Positions 51,568-61,013 of a stretch of 64,000 nucleotides of DNA are shown here, piece by piece. The notes under the pieces were generated by a model. It ran no database searches. It was not told the origin of the DNA and saw only the letters and a program-made list of their open reading frames with translations. Where the stretch lies: contig JAXOFM010000002.1 in NCBI GenBank assembly GCA_044841755.1, positions 372,001-436,000 on the forward strand. The letters are read 5' to 3'. Both the position numbers and the translations under genes were made by a program. Numbering within the stretch: the first letter of the stretch is position 1; every line of letters starts with the position of its first letter. Source of the DNA: CAZAPO01 sp044841755 (GTDB lineage: Bacteria > Bacteroidota > Bacteroidia > Flavobacteriales > Flavobacteriaceae).

Positions 51568-52902
51568 TTAATCTCTAAATGTTGTGTTCGGGAAAATAAC
51601 AACACTTTCATGTCCATTATCGCTAACTGAAGCAATTCCAAAAAAGAAGTTGTCTATAACAATTCCATCTAAGGTAAATTCACTGACATCTCCTACATAT
51701 CGACTATAATCCCAAGTTGGAGATGTAGTGTCCCGCCAATAGATTTTGTAACCTTTAGCTCCTTCTACCTTATCCCACTTAAATTTAACTGATGCTTGAA
51801 CAATGCCACCAATGGCTAAGTTTTTTGGTGGAGGAGAGGCAGAAGCTAAACTTGCTAAGTTAATCGCATTTACCGCCGTAAGCTTTTTTGCATAAGGAAA
51901 ATTAACATGTTCAAAAGTGTCTCCATAATTAATTCCGTTTTCAGTTCTAATATCTTGATGTTGTTGCGTGTAGTTCTCATGAGCTTCCATGATTCTTATT
52001 CCTGCATATCCAAGATCATTGAACGGTCTGTGATGGCCCCCACGACCAAAACGATCTAAACGATAAATCATCATTGGATTCATTTCTGGCATATAGATTT
52101 TAGTAGTCTTATGAACGTAACGTGCTAACTGACGGGAGATACCATCAACTTCACCACCATAAAAACGGCGTGCTCTACGTTGACGTTCCGTTTCAGTTGG
52201 AGGAACAGGTTCAGAGAAAATACGGAATGTGCGATTGTCAATAACTCCATCAACACCCTTAATATTTCCAATCATATCGTTGTTGAGAATTCCAATAATT
52301 TCCCATCCTTTTTCTTTAGCGTAATTAGCTAATCCAGCACCACCAAACAAGCCTTGTTCTTCACCTGAAAGGCCAACATAGATAATACTATTCTCAAACT
52401 GATATTTACTTAATACGCGCGCAGCCTCGATAGTTCCAGCCATCCCAGAAGCATTATCATTAGCACCTGGAGCGTCAGTTGTAAAGTCCATAGTATTGCT
52501 TGCACGCGAGTCAATATCACCGCTCATAATGATGTATCGGTTTGGGTATTTAGAACCTTTTTGTATTGCTACAACGTTGACTATCCAAGCATCATGTGGA
52601 ACGCGACGATTACCTTCCTTTGTTACAAAATCTTTTTGATAGAAAACATCTAGACAATTACCACAATCTTTTGAAACCTTATCAAACTCTGATTTAATCC
52701 AACGTCGTGCTGCACCAATTCCTCTGGTATTAGAAACAGTATCACTAAAAGTATTACGCGTTCCAAAATCAGCTAAGGTTTTTACATCACTTCTTAATCG
52801 CTCCTCCGAAACGGCGTCGATTATGTCATAAAGTTTTGAATCTGTTTGGGCAGATATAGACAAGGTGATTGTAATTAAAATTACGGTAAAGAAATATTTC
52901 AT
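51568..52902 (-). CDS. Secreted M28-family metallopeptidase with C-terminal FN3-like domain
   Basis: A 444-residue protein with signal peptide (1-18). The peptidase domain shows MSGDIDSRAS and PGANDNASGMAGTIEAARVL (first zinc ligands), LSGEEQGLFGGAGLANYA (catalytic Glu pair) and ILNNDMIGN. A long insertion with a proline- and arginine-rich loop (about 235-260) precedes the last His region. The final 90 residues (PPPKNLAIGGIVQASVKFKW onward) form a fibronectin-III-like domain. The likely role is an aminopeptidase in the envelope. It is the first gene of a minus-strand unit with the M1 and YdeI-like genes (gaps of 4 bases and an overlap of 1). Confidence 0.9.
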   Translation of the reverse strand: MKYFFTVILITITLSISAQTDSKLYDIIDAVSEERLRSDVKTLADFGTRNTFSDTVSNTRGIGAARRWIKSEFDKVSKDCGNCLDVFYQKDFVTKEGNRRVPHDAWIVNVVAIQKGSKYPNRYIIMSGDIDSRASNTMDFTTDAPGANDNASGMAGTIEAARVLSKYQFENSIIYVGLSGEEQGLFGGAGLANYAKEKGWEIIGILNNDMIGNIKGVDGVIDNRTFRIFSEPVPPTETERQRRARRFYGGEVDGISRQLARYVHKTTKIYMPEMNPMMIYRLDRFGRGGHHRPFNDLGYAGIRIMEAHENYTQQHQDIRTENGINYGDTFEHVNFPYAKKLTAVNAINLASLASASPPPKNLAIGGIVQASVKFKWDKVEGAKGYKIYWRDTTSPTWDYSRYVGDVSEFTLDGIVIDNFFFGIASVSDNGHESVVIFPNTTFRD

Positions 52903-52931
52903 TTTTAAAATTGAAAAAGTTAACTAAGGTT

Positions 52932-52948
52932 TAAAGATAATATCTTTA
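52932..52948. repeat. Inverted repeat upstream of the M28 peptidase gene
   Basis: TAAAGATA-A-TATCTTTA, two eight-base arms around one base. Its minus-strand half TATCTTTA resembles a -7 box (one mismatch), 30 bases before the M28 ATG, so it may be an operator over the promoter; this is speculative. Confidence 0.35.
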
Positions 52949-52977
52949 GTTTATTTCTTTTCAAGAATCAACCAAGA

Positions 52978-53622
52978 TTAATAAGGAAGTGCTTCGTAAG
53001 TTTGTCCTTGAATGAGACTTTTAGGATTTTCCGAAGTATTTCTAAAAGTTATTGGTAGTGATTTGTAAGGATTTGTGCCATAAGGATTAACCCAATCCCA
53101 ATCTGTAGCTACGAAGTGCAAGTGAGGATATGCTACATTTCCACTGGCACCACTAAGCCCTATTGGATCACCAATTTCTACAAAATCCCCCTCTTCAACA
53201 AGAGCTCCATTGTGTGTTAGATGCTGATACTGTAAAAAGAAACCATCTTCATCTCTTAGCACTACAACATTATTTACTGGTTCATAATCTAATCCAGATT
53301 CTTCAACATACATTATAGTTCCTTTTCTCGACGCCGTTACTAATGTTCCAATATCCATGTTAATATCTATGGCAAATTGATCTGGCTCACCAGCAAGATG
53401 TCCAAAGCCGCCACAATGACTTAAACCAATTTCATAAGCTTCTCCAACAGGGTAAGGGAGTACAAAAGGAGAGTTCTCCCATGAAGGATAAAATGCACCT
53501 GGACAGCCATTTACAATAATGTCTTGGCCTCCAACGGTATCTGTTATCGACCCATCATTATTTTCGCATGAATGAAGCGCAAAAAAAAGAAAAGCAATTA
53601 AAAAGTACTTTAGTAAATTCAT
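52978..53622 (-). CDS. M23-like peptidase lipoprotein
   Basis: A 214-residue lipoprotein (FALHSC, Cys19). The M23 (LytM/lysostaphin-type) domain is about residues 65-195: DQFAIDINMDIGTLVTASRK, YQHLTHNGALVEEGDFVEIG and SGASGNVAYPHLHFVATDWD. The HxH zinc motif (HLHF) and preceding His are present. The first zinc His (H-x3-D in canonical enzymes) is not in its usual place; in some subfamilies it is supplied from an upstream loop (SHCGGFGH here), so activity is possible but unproven. It would cleave peptidoglycan cross-bridges or serve as a regulator of such enzymes. Confidence 0.82.
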   Translation of the reverse strand: MNLLKYFLIAFLFFALHSCENNDGSITDTVGGQDIIVNGCPGAFYPSWENSPFVLPYPVGEAYEIGLSHCGGFGHLAGEPDQFAIDINMDIGTLVTASRKGTIMYVEESGLDYEPVNNVVVLRDEDGFFLQYQHLTHNGALVEEGDFVEIGDPIGLSGASGNVAYPHLHFVATDWDWVNPYGTNPYKSLPITFRNTSENPKSLIQGQTYEALPY

Positions 53623-53672
53623 TTCTAGCTTATTGGTCGATATGAAACTACGTTACTAACAGCAATAGAAAA

Positions 53673-54959
53673 TTAATTAATTGATTTTTTATAATTGAAC
53701 TTTAATACTTCTATGCTACCATCTTTTTGATGGATGTCTACATAAACATTCATTTCATTATCACTTACTTTTTCAAAGGTCATGCCTTCAAAAATAGCTT
53801 TGGTGGAAGTAAGCTCTTTTAATGGGAAATCTACGGTCTCGTCCTTGGTTTCCCAACCCTTTAGATCGTTATTAAAATGTTTTAATTGAAGCACTAAATT
53901 GTTATCTACCTCACGAATAATCTCTATTTCGTAGAATACTACTTTTCCATCTTTGTAAAGCTTAAAGGCTGCCATCATTGATCCGGCAGAAGGCTTACTC
54001 CAATTCTCTTCAACTCGACCTCCTAAAGCATTCCCTTTCCAGTTGCCAGCAATCCAAGATATATTTTCTAGTTTAGGTGCTAATTTTTTATTCGGGTCAA
54101 TTAATTCTCCAACAACGGCAAGCTTTGTTCCATCTGAACTTACTGTTAATCTGGTGATATTTTTAATGTTGAACTCTACTAAAGAAATTGATTCGCTCCA
54201 ATCTACACTTTTGTTTGGAGTGTAAGTGTATAATTCGCTTTCGTGTCCCATTAAAATGGTCCCATTTGGAAGCCAACACATATCTTCACTTTCAGGTAAT
54301 GTTGCAGTAATAGCATTTGTTTTTCCAGTAAATGGATCTACTGAATGAACTTCCCAAAATTCGCCATCCGATTTATCAATAAAGCTTACCAATTTACTGT
54401 TTGGAATTTTATGTAAGGATCTTCCAATGTTTGAGTGATGCTTAACGTTTTTGTTCTTGTCTATATGCGAAGTATAAAGTGCTAGTTTGTTATCTTCTAA
54501 AACTGAAGAAACCAAAACCTCATCGGTAAACCAGACATGGTAGCCAATAACAATATCTTCAATTAGTACCTCTGACTCACCATTTTTTAAACTGTATTTA
54601 TACAGCTTTTGATCACCATTTTTTTCTAACCTAATTGCAGAAGTAGCTTTTTGATTAGGAATCTTTAGAGGTGAATACTCACTACCATCAGTATGATTTA
54701 TAAATATTTTTGTGTCATAATTTATGTTATATTTTACAATATCTGTTTGACCATTTCTTGTACCAGCATATAGTAAAGTATTATTGTCTAAAAATGAAGG
54801 TTGATTGTCGTAGCCATCATTATTAGATACGTTTTTAAAATTTGATAATTGAAATTTCCCGTTTTCTAGATTGAGGTCAAACAGGAAAATATCTGTATTG
54901 GGTTGGGAAAAAGAAAACAGAGTAAAGAGTATAAAAGCAAAAGTTATAAAGCGACTCAT
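53673..54959 (-). CDS. Secreted TolB-like propeller protein with C-terminal DUF6265-like domain
   Basis: A 428-residue protein with signal peptide (1-18). Residues about 20-290 form TolB-like propeller repeats (NVSNNDGYDNQPSFLDNNTL; SEDMCWLPNGTILMGHESEL; LTVSSDGTKLAVVGE). The last 130 residues (LENISWIAGNWKGNALGGRV, then EENWSKPSAGSMMAAFKLYK) match the DUF6265 lipid-binding-like barrel often found alone. The combination suggests a periplasmic ligand-binding fusion; no function is known. A terminator at 54996 lies upstream and isolates it from the fad operon. Confidence 0.75.
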   Translation of the reverse strand: MSRFITFAFILFTLFSFSQPNTDIFLFDLNLENGKFQLSNFKNVSNNDGYDNQPSFLDNNTLLYAGTRNGQTDIVKYNINYDTKIFINHTDGSEYSPLKIPNQKATSAIRLEKNGDQKLYKYSLKNGESEVLIEDIVIGYHVWFTDEVLVSSVLEDNKLALYTSHIDKNKNVKHHSNIGRSLHKIPNSKLVSFIDKSDGEFWEVHSVDPFTGKTNAITATLPESEDMCWLPNGTILMGHESELYTYTPNKSVDWSESISLVEFNIKNITRLTVSSDGTKLAVVGELIDPNKKLAPKLENISWIAGNWKGNALGGRVEENWSKPSAGSMMAAFKLYKDGKVVFYEIEIIREVDNNLVLQLKHFNNDLKGWETKDETVDFPLKELTSTKAIFEGMTFEKVSDNEMNVYVDIHQKDGSIEVLKFNYKKSIN

Positions 54960-54995
54960 TAGATTAATTTTTTCTAAAGTTATGGATTATGGTTG

Positions 54996-55025
54996 TAAAA
55001 AAAAACGCCTCCAAAATGGAGACGC
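54996..55025 (-). terminator. Rho-independent terminator of the fad operon
   Basis: On the minus strand CGTCTCC and GGAGGCG form a seven-pair stem (one wobble) with loop ATTTT, then a run of nine T. It lies 25 bases past the acyl-CoA dehydrogenase stop. Confidence 0.9.
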
Positions 55026-55048
55026 TTTTCCCTAACTAAACTTAAAGT

Positions 55049-56854
55049 TTAAAAACAATATTTGTTTTCTGTTGCCAATTTTTCTGCAATTGTATTACGT
55101 AATGCAATAACATTTGGCTGATTTACATATTTTGTGAATCGTTTTAAGCCCATAAGCATCATGCGTTGTTCATCACCTTCTGCAAATGAAACAATACCTT
55201 CTTTAGCATTTTTAAGAATGATATCAACTGCATTGTACAGATACAATTTACTCATAGCAATTTGCTCTTTTTGTGAATCTTCACCATAGCGTTTGGCATT
55301 CTTTTCGGTTCTTAAAATTGCTGATTCTGCCATATAGATCTCGATCAATATATTTGATGCTGCCATTAATAACTGTTGATGTTCTTCGAGCTGAGGACCA
55401 TATTTTTGAACTCCTGCACCAGCAACCATTAAGAACACCTTTTTAAGTTTGGCGATCATTTCTTTTTCTTCTGAAAACAATTCTGAATAATCTGGAGTAT
55501 CAAATGATGGAATTCCCATTAATTCTTCCTGAACAGCCATTGCTGGACCTAACAAATCGACATGACCTTTCATTGCCTTTTTAATTAGCATGCCAACTGA
55601 TAACATTCGGTTAATCTCATTAGTTCCTTCGTATATTCTAGCAATACGTGCATCTCTCCAAGCAGCTTCCATAGGTGTTTCTTTTGAAAAGCCCATTCCT
55701 CCAAAAATTTGGATTCCTTCATCTGCGCAGTCTTGTACATCTTCTGAAACAGCTACTTTTAAAATAGAACACTCAATAGCATATTCTTCAACACCTTTTA
55801 GTTCGGCTTCTTGATGTGAATTGCCTTGTTCTAAACGTAAAGCAATTCTATCTTCGATATTCTTTGCGGTTCTGTAAGAAGCAGATTCGCCCACGTAAGT
55901 ATTGGTTGCCATTTCAGCCATTTTAGCTTTAATAGCTCCGAACTCAGCTAAAGGAGTCTTGAATTGTTTTCTTGCTGTAGCATATTCTGTAGAATAAGAA
56001 GTAATGCGTCTTTGCGAATCTAAACAAGCGGCAGCAAGCTTAATACGACCAACATTTAAAGCATTCATAGCAATCTTAAAACCTTGGCCTCGTTCTGCCA
56101 ACATATTTTCAACAGGTACTTTAGTATCGTTAAAAAATACTTGACGTGTTGAAGAAGCATGAATACCCAATTTATCCTCTTCTTCACCAAGTGTAATTCC
56201 ATTTTCTGGATCATTCTCAACAATAAATCCAGTAATATATTTATCATCTTCTATTCTTGCGAATACTATAAACACATTAGCAAAACCTGCATTGGAAATC
56301 CACATTTTTTGTCCGTTGATTATATAGTTTTTTCCATCTTCAGATAGGGTAGCGGTAGTTTTCCCTGAATTAGCATCACTACCAGCTCCTGGTTCCGTTA
56401 GACAGTAAGCTCCAAACCATTCTCCCGATGCTAATTTTGGAACATATTTTTGCTTTTGCTCTTCTGTTCCATAGAGTGTAATAGGCATTGTTCCAATTCC
56501 TGTGTGTGCTCCAAAGGCAGTGCTAAAAGAGCCAGTTCCGCTCGAGATATAGTCACAAACTAACATTGTAGAAACAAATCCCATGTCCATTCCACCATAA
56601 GCTTCAGGAACTGCAACACTTAAAAAACCTAACTCTCCAGCTTTACGCATACATTCCTCAGTATATGCGTAATCTTTCTTTTCAAAACGTTCACGATGAG
56701 CAATAATCTCACGATCATTGAACTCCATAACCGCTTCTTTCATCATTTGTTGCTCTTCTGAAAAATCTTCAGGAGTAAAAACATCTTCACAACTAGTTTC
56801 TTTTACCAGAAACTGTCCACCTCTTAATATTTCTTTTTCTTTTGCTTCCATCAT
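55049..56854 (-). CDS. fadE: Acyl-CoA dehydrogenase (FadE-type, long form)
   Basis: FAD enzyme of the first step of fatty acid beta-oxidation (acyl-CoA to trans-2-enoyl-CoA). The 601-residue length matches the Bacillus FadE group, with a C-terminal extension after the usual domain. Motifs: GAYCLTEPGAGSDA (about 150-163), WISNAGFANVFIVFARI, the catalytic Glu region RIYEGTNEINRMLSVGM (about 410-426). The start ATGATG leaves two possible initiation codons three bases apart. It is the last gene of the operon, 18 bases after fadA. Confidence 0.93.
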   Translation of the reverse strand: MMEAKEKEILRGGQFLVKETSCEDVFTPEDFSEEQQMMKEAVMEFNDREIIAHRERFEKKDYAYTEECMRKAGELGFLSVAVPEAYGGMDMGFVSTMLVCDYISSGTGSFSTAFGAHTGIGTMPITLYGTEEQKQKYVPKLASGEWFGAYCLTEPGAGSDANSGKTTATLSEDGKNYIINGQKMWISNAGFANVFIVFARIEDDKYITGFIVENDPENGITLGEEEDKLGIHASSTRQVFFNDTKVPVENMLAERGQGFKIAMNALNVGRIKLAAACLDSQRRITSYSTEYATARKQFKTPLAEFGAIKAKMAEMATNTYVGESASYRTAKNIEDRIALRLEQGNSHQEAELKGVEEYAIECSILKVAVSEDVQDCADEGIQIFGGMGFSKETPMEAAWRDARIARIYEGTNEINRMLSVGMLIKKAMKGHVDLLGPAMAVQEELMGIPSFDTPDYSELFSEEKEMIAKLKKVFLMVAGAGVQKYGPQLEEHQQLLMAASNILIEIYMAESAILRTEKNAKRYGEDSQKEQIAMSKLYLYNAVDIILKNAKEGIVSFAEGDEQRMMLMGLKRFTKYVNQPNVIALRNTIAEKLATENKYCF

Positions 56855-56872
56855 AATTTATTTGGGTATTCT

Positions 56873-58063
56873 TTAATTTAAAAATTCAAAAATTCCTGCT
56901 GCTCCTTGACCAGTCCCGACGCACATAGTAACCATTCCATACTTGCTCTTCATTTCACGTTTGCGCATTTCATCAAACAACTGAACAGAAAGTTTAGCTC
57001 CCGTACATCCTAGTGGATGACCTAAAGCAATTGCTCCACCATTTACGTTTACGATCTCACTATTAAGATCAATTTCTCTGATTACCGCAAGCGATTGTGA
57101 AGCAAATGCTTCATTTAATTCGATCAATTCAATGTCTTCTTGTTTTAGTCCAGCATTTTTTAGTGCTTTTGGTATAGCTTTCACAGGACCAATTCCCATA
57201 ATTCTAGGCTCGACACCTGCAACTGCGTAATTCACTAAACGAGCTATTGGTTCCAAGTTCAATTCTTTTACTAATTCCTCACTCATGATCATAACAAAAG
57301 CAGCACCATCACTCATTTGAGATGAGTTTCCAGCTGTAACACTACCGCCTTGAGCAAATACTGGGCGAAGTTTTCCTAGTACTTCTATACTTGTACCTTT
57401 TCTTGGGCCTTCGTCTTTTGTAACGGTATATGATTTTTGGGCTTTTTTACCATTAGCATCAATATATGTTTGATCCACAGTTATTGGTGCTATTTGACTT
57501 TGAAAACGATCTTCTGCTTGTGCTTTTAATGCTTTCATGTGAGAGTTATATGCAAACTCATCCTGATCTTGTCGTGAAACGTTGAATTGGTTAGCAACTG
57601 CTTCAGCAGTATTACCCATTCCCCAATAATAATCTTCATGACCAGAGCTGATAACGTCATAGTTCAAATCTGTTTTGAAACCAGTCATTGGTACTGCACT
57701 CATGCTTTCTGCTCCTCCTGCAATAATACAATCAGCCATTCCTGATTGGATTTTAGCTGCTGCAATTGCTATGGTTTCTAGTCCTGAAGAACAAAAACGA
57801 TTAACCGTTACTCCAGGAACGTCAACTATGTTCAATCCCATTAATGATATTAATCGACCCATATTCAATCCTTGCGCACCTTCAGGCATTGCATTACCTA
57901 CGATAACATCGTCAATTCTTGATTTATCAAAATCTGGTAACTCATTCATCATATGTTGAATGGTCTCAGCTGCTAGCTCATCTGTTCTCTTAAAACGGAA
58001 TAAACCTTTTGGGGCTTTGCCAACTGCAGTTCTATATCCTTTTACTATATATGCTGTTTTCAT
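56873..58063 (-). CDS. fadA: Acetyl-CoA acyltransferase (beta-ketothiolase, FadA)
   Basis: Cleaves 3-ketoacyl-CoA to acetyl-CoA and a shortened acyl-CoA. 396 residues, cytosolic. Nucleophile Cys91 in NRFCSSGLETI, NGGAIALGHPLGCTGAKL (catalytic His) and CVGTGQGAAGIF (second catalytic Cys) are all present. The loop GGAESMSAVPMTGF is typical of the family. It lies two bases after the small unknown gene and 18 bases before fadE. Confidence 0.95.
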   Translation of the reverse strand: MKTAYIVKGYRTAVGKAPKGLFRFKRTDELAAETIQHMMNELPDFDKSRIDDVIVGNAMPEGAQGLNMGRLISLMGLNIVDVPGVTVNRFCSSGLETIAIAAAKIQSGMADCIIAGGAESMSAVPMTGFKTDLNYDVISSGHEDYYWGMGNTAEAVANQFNVSRQDQDEFAYNSHMKALKAQAEDRFQSQIAPITVDQTYIDANGKKAQKSYTVTKDEGPRKGTSIEVLGKLRPVFAQGGSVTAGNSSQMSDGAAFVMIMSEELVKELNLEPIARLVNYAVAGVEPRIMGIGPVKAIPKALKNAGLKQEDIELIELNEAFASQSLAVIREIDLNSEIVNVNGGAIALGHPLGCTGAKLSVQLFDEMRKREMKSKYGMVTMCVGTGQGAAGIFEFLN

Positions 58064-58065
58064 AA

Positions 58066-58602
58066 TTAATTTTTAAATTCAATTTTGGCCTGAAACTTCT
58101 CTTTTTTATGCACTCCCTCTTTAGAATCTAAGAACCAGTATTCATCGAGAACAGATTTGTAACCAATTCTTATTCTTACTTTGTCAAAATTTTCTAATAC
58201 AATTCTTGTTTCATCATTGTAGGGTAGGCCAAACACAACCCTTTTTTCACCAGACATAAAAACTTGATTACCAATGGTACTGTTTATTAAGATATCATAG
58301 CCAAATGTTCTATTAGGATTTAAAGAATCCATTAAGACATTGACATTTTCTATTGGTGTGTTATTATAATCAACCTGAACCGAAGTAACTATTGCTGGAC
58401 CAGTTCCTTTATTTGAAATTTCAACTCCAAAACCATTTTGATCATATTGCTGTGAAAAGTCAAGATATGGCCAAACCATTGAAGTTTGCTGTGATTTCAA
58501 GATATTAGCTTCATAAATAGAAATAAACATAGCTACTACACTAATTATTAATGCCAATGCTGTACCCATACTTTGAAATCGTTCTCTAGATGCTTTACTC
58601 AT
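58066..58602 (-). CDS. Single-helix membrane protein of unknown function inside the fad operon
   Basis: A 178-residue protein with a basic N-terminus, one membrane helix (about 13-33; ALALIISVVAMFISIYEA) and a beta-rich outer part (about 35-178; FGVEISNKGTGPAIVTSVQV). NKGTGPA is a turn found in Ig-like or NEW3-type domains. There is no catalytic motif. It is one base after fadN and two bases before fadA, so it is surely expressed with beta-oxidation enzymes, yet the link is not obvious. It could anchor the complex to the membrane or be a neutral passenger. Confidence 0.7.
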   Translation of the reverse strand: MSKASRERFQSMGTALALIISVVAMFISIYEANILKSQQTSMVWPYLDFSQQYDQNGFGVEISNKGTGPAIVTSVQVDYNNTPIENVNVLMDSLNPNRTFGYDILINSTIGNQVFMSGEKRVVFGLPYNDETRIVLENFDKVRIRIGYKSVLDEYWFLDSKEGVHKKEKFQAKIEFKN

Positions 58603-58603
58603 T

Positions 58604-61009
58604 TTAATTTCGTAAAGGTTTACCTGTTTTTAGCATATGTTGAATTCTTTCTAAGGTTTTTCTTTCAGTACACAGACTTAAGAAAGCTTCCCTTTCGATA
58701 TCTAAAAGATATTGCTCGGAAACCCTTGTAGGCTCAGATAAGTCACCACCAGCCATTACATAAGCTAGTTTGTTTGCAATCTTTTTGTCATGCTCGCTTA
58801 TATAGCGACTTGCTTCCATTGCATCCGTTCCTACAAGGAACATTCCTAAAGCCTGTTTTCCAAGTACTTTTACATCTTTCCTTTGAATTGGTTTTGTGTA
58901 ACCTTGCTCAGCCAATAGTTTGGCATATGCTTTGGCTGTAGCAACCTGACGATCTTTATTAACAACCACTAAATCTTTATCTTTTTGAAGTACGCCTAGA
59001 TCGAATGCTTCATAAGCTGATGTAGATACCTTCGCCATTCCGATGGTTAAAAAATATTCTTGTAACACGTTTAATTCGACGTCCCCTTTTTTGAAAAGGT
59101 CGGAAGCCCTTAAGGCCATTTCTTTAGAACCTCCACCTCCAGGAATTACTCCAACACCAAACTCTACTAGTCCTATATAAGTTTCTGCAGCAGCAACCAC
59201 TTTATCAGCATGCATTGAGAGCTCGCATCCACCTCCAAGCGTCATTCCGTGGGGAGCTGCAATGGTTGGAATAGAGGAGTATCGCATACGCATCATTGTG
59301 TCTTGGAAGTATTTGATAGCCATATTCAACTCATCATATTCTTGCTCAACGGCCATCATAAATATCATTCCTATGTTTGCCCCAACAGAGAAGTTGGCAC
59401 CTTGATTTCCAATTACTAATCCTTGAAAATCTTTTTCGGCAAGATCAACTGCTTTATTCAATCCAGCAAGTACATCGCCTCCAATAGTATTCATTTTCGA
59501 TTGGAATTCGCAGTTCAATATCCCATCGCCTAAGTCTTCTATAACTACTCCTGAGTTTTTAAATACTTCATTTGATTTTCTGATGTTATCAAGAATGATA
59601 AAAGCATCCTGACCAGGCTTTTTAACCTGAGATTTTGAAGGGATGTCATAATAAAATGTTGCACCATCTTGAACAGAGTAGAAAGAAGAACTTCCAGAAG
59701 CTAACATATCGTTAACCCAGGCTGCAGGAGTTAAGCCTTCAGATTTCATAATCTCAATCCCTTTTGCAACTCCAATAGCATCCCAAATTTGGAAAGGACC
59801 ATGTTCCCAACCAAATCCAGCTTTCATAGCATCATCAATTTTGTAAAGTTCGTCAGAGATTTCTGGGATTCGATTAGAAACATATTGAAACATTGCTGCA
59901 AAATTCTTTCTATAGAATTCTCCGGCTTTGTCCTTTCCACCAACCAATATTTTAAAACGATCGATAACTTTATCAACCGATTTTGTCAATTCAAGAGTTG
60001 CGAATGAAGCTCTTTTCTTTGCTCTATATTCCAAAGATTCAAGGTCCAGAGATAAAATCTCACTCTTTCCTTGATCGTTTTTAATTTTTTTGTAAAAACC
60101 TTGTCCAGTTTTGCTACCTAACCATTTGTTTTCCATCATTGTATTGATGAAATCTGGAAGTTTGAATAACTCATGAGCTTCGTCGTCTGGACAGTTTTCA
60201 TAAATTCCATTCGCTACATGTACCAAAGTGTCTAACCCAACCACATCAACCGTTCTAAAGGTAGCTGACTTAGGACGTCCAATTACGGGACCAGTTAGTT
60301 TATCAACTTCTTCAATGGTTAAACCAACTTCTTTAACCTGATGGAAAAGAGATTGTATCCCGAAAATCCCAATTCTGTTTCCAATAAAAGCAGGAGTGTC
60401 TTTAGCAACTACTGAAGTTTTACCAAGAAACTGCTCACCATAGTTATTTAGAAAGTCTAAAACATTTTGATCTGTTTTAGGTCCAGGAATGATCTCAAAT
60501 AATTTCAAGTAACGTGCAGGATTGAAAAAGTGTGTCCCACAGAAATGTTTTTGGAAATCATCACTTCGTCCTTCATTCATGAACTTGATAGGAATTCCGG
60601 AAGTATTTGATGTGATTAAAGTTCCTAGTGTTCTATGTTTATCAAGATTTTCAAAAACTAGTTTTTTAATATCAAGGCGTTCTACTACAACTTCTATAAT
60701 CCAATCGACATCTTTAACCTTTGCAATATCGTCCTCAAGATTACCCGTAGTAATTCTACTTGCAAATTTTTGATGGTAAATAGGAGAGGGTTTAGACTTT
60801 AGAGCAGCTTTCAATGAATCATTTACCAAACGATTTCTAACTACTTTATCATCAAGAGTTAACCCTTTAGTTTTTTCTTGATCACTAAGCTCTCTAGGTA
60901 CGATATCAAGTAACAAAACTTCAACACCAATATTAGCAAAATGGCAAGCAATCCCACTTCCCATAATTCCAGAGCCAATGACAGCTACTTTATTTATAGT
61001 TCGTTTCAT
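58604..61009 (-). CDS. fadN: 3-hydroxyacyl-CoA dehydrogenase / enoyl-CoA hydratase fusion (FadN-type)
   Basis: Bifunctional beta-oxidation enzyme of 801 residues. Domains run dehydrogenase first, hydratase last, as in Bacillus FadN and opposite to E. coli FadB. Dehydrogenase: VAVIGSGIMGSGIACHFANI (8-27, NAD), HFFNPARYLKLFEIIPG. Hydratase: FSVGANIGMIFM and APHGMTLGGGCELSMHAD (oxyanion hole), then EFGVGVIPGGGGSKEMAL. The operon order fadN-fadA-fadE also follows the Bacillus layout. It starts four bases after the MarR gene. Confidence 0.94.
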   Translation of the reverse strand: MKRTINKVAVIGSGIMGSGIACHFANIGVEVLLLDIVPRELSDQEKTKGLTLDDKVVRNRLVNDSLKAALKSKPSPIYHQKFASRITTGNLEDDIAKVKDVDWIIEVVVERLDIKKLVFENLDKHRTLGTLITSNTSGIPIKFMNEGRSDDFQKHFCGTHFFNPARYLKLFEIIPGPKTDQNVLDFLNNYGEQFLGKTSVVAKDTPAFIGNRIGIFGIQSLFHQVKEVGLTIEEVDKLTGPVIGRPKSATFRTVDVVGLDTLVHVANGIYENCPDDEAHELFKLPDFINTMMENKWLGSKTGQGFYKKIKNDQGKSEILSLDLESLEYRAKKRASFATLELTKSVDKVIDRFKILVGGKDKAGEFYRKNFAAMFQYVSNRIPEISDELYKIDDAMKAGFGWEHGPFQIWDAIGVAKGIEIMKSEGLTPAAWVNDMLASGSSSFYSVQDGATFYYDIPSKSQVKKPGQDAFIILDNIRKSNEVFKNSGVVIEDLGDGILNCEFQSKMNTIGGDVLAGLNKAVDLAEKDFQGLVIGNQGANFSVGANIGMIFMMAVEQEYDELNMAIKYFQDTMMRMRYSSIPTIAAPHGMTLGGGCELSMHADKVVAAAETYIGLVEFGVGVIPGGGGSKEMALRASDLFKKGDVELNVLQEYFLTIGMAKVSTSAYEAFDLGVLQKDKDLVVVNKDRQVATAKAYAKLLAEQGYTKPIQRKDVKVLGKQALGMFLVGTDAMEASRYISEHDKKIANKLAYVMAGGDLSEPTRVSEQYLLDIEREAFLSLCTERKTLERIQHMLKTGKPLRN

Positions 61010-61013
61010 TTAT

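Noticed and set aside
53400..53480. Inactive M23 enzyme because the first zinc His seems missing
   Set aside because: A subfamily supplies this His from an upstream SH/GH loop, and two His-Gly type positions are present (SHCGGFGH), so loss of activity cannot be claimed.
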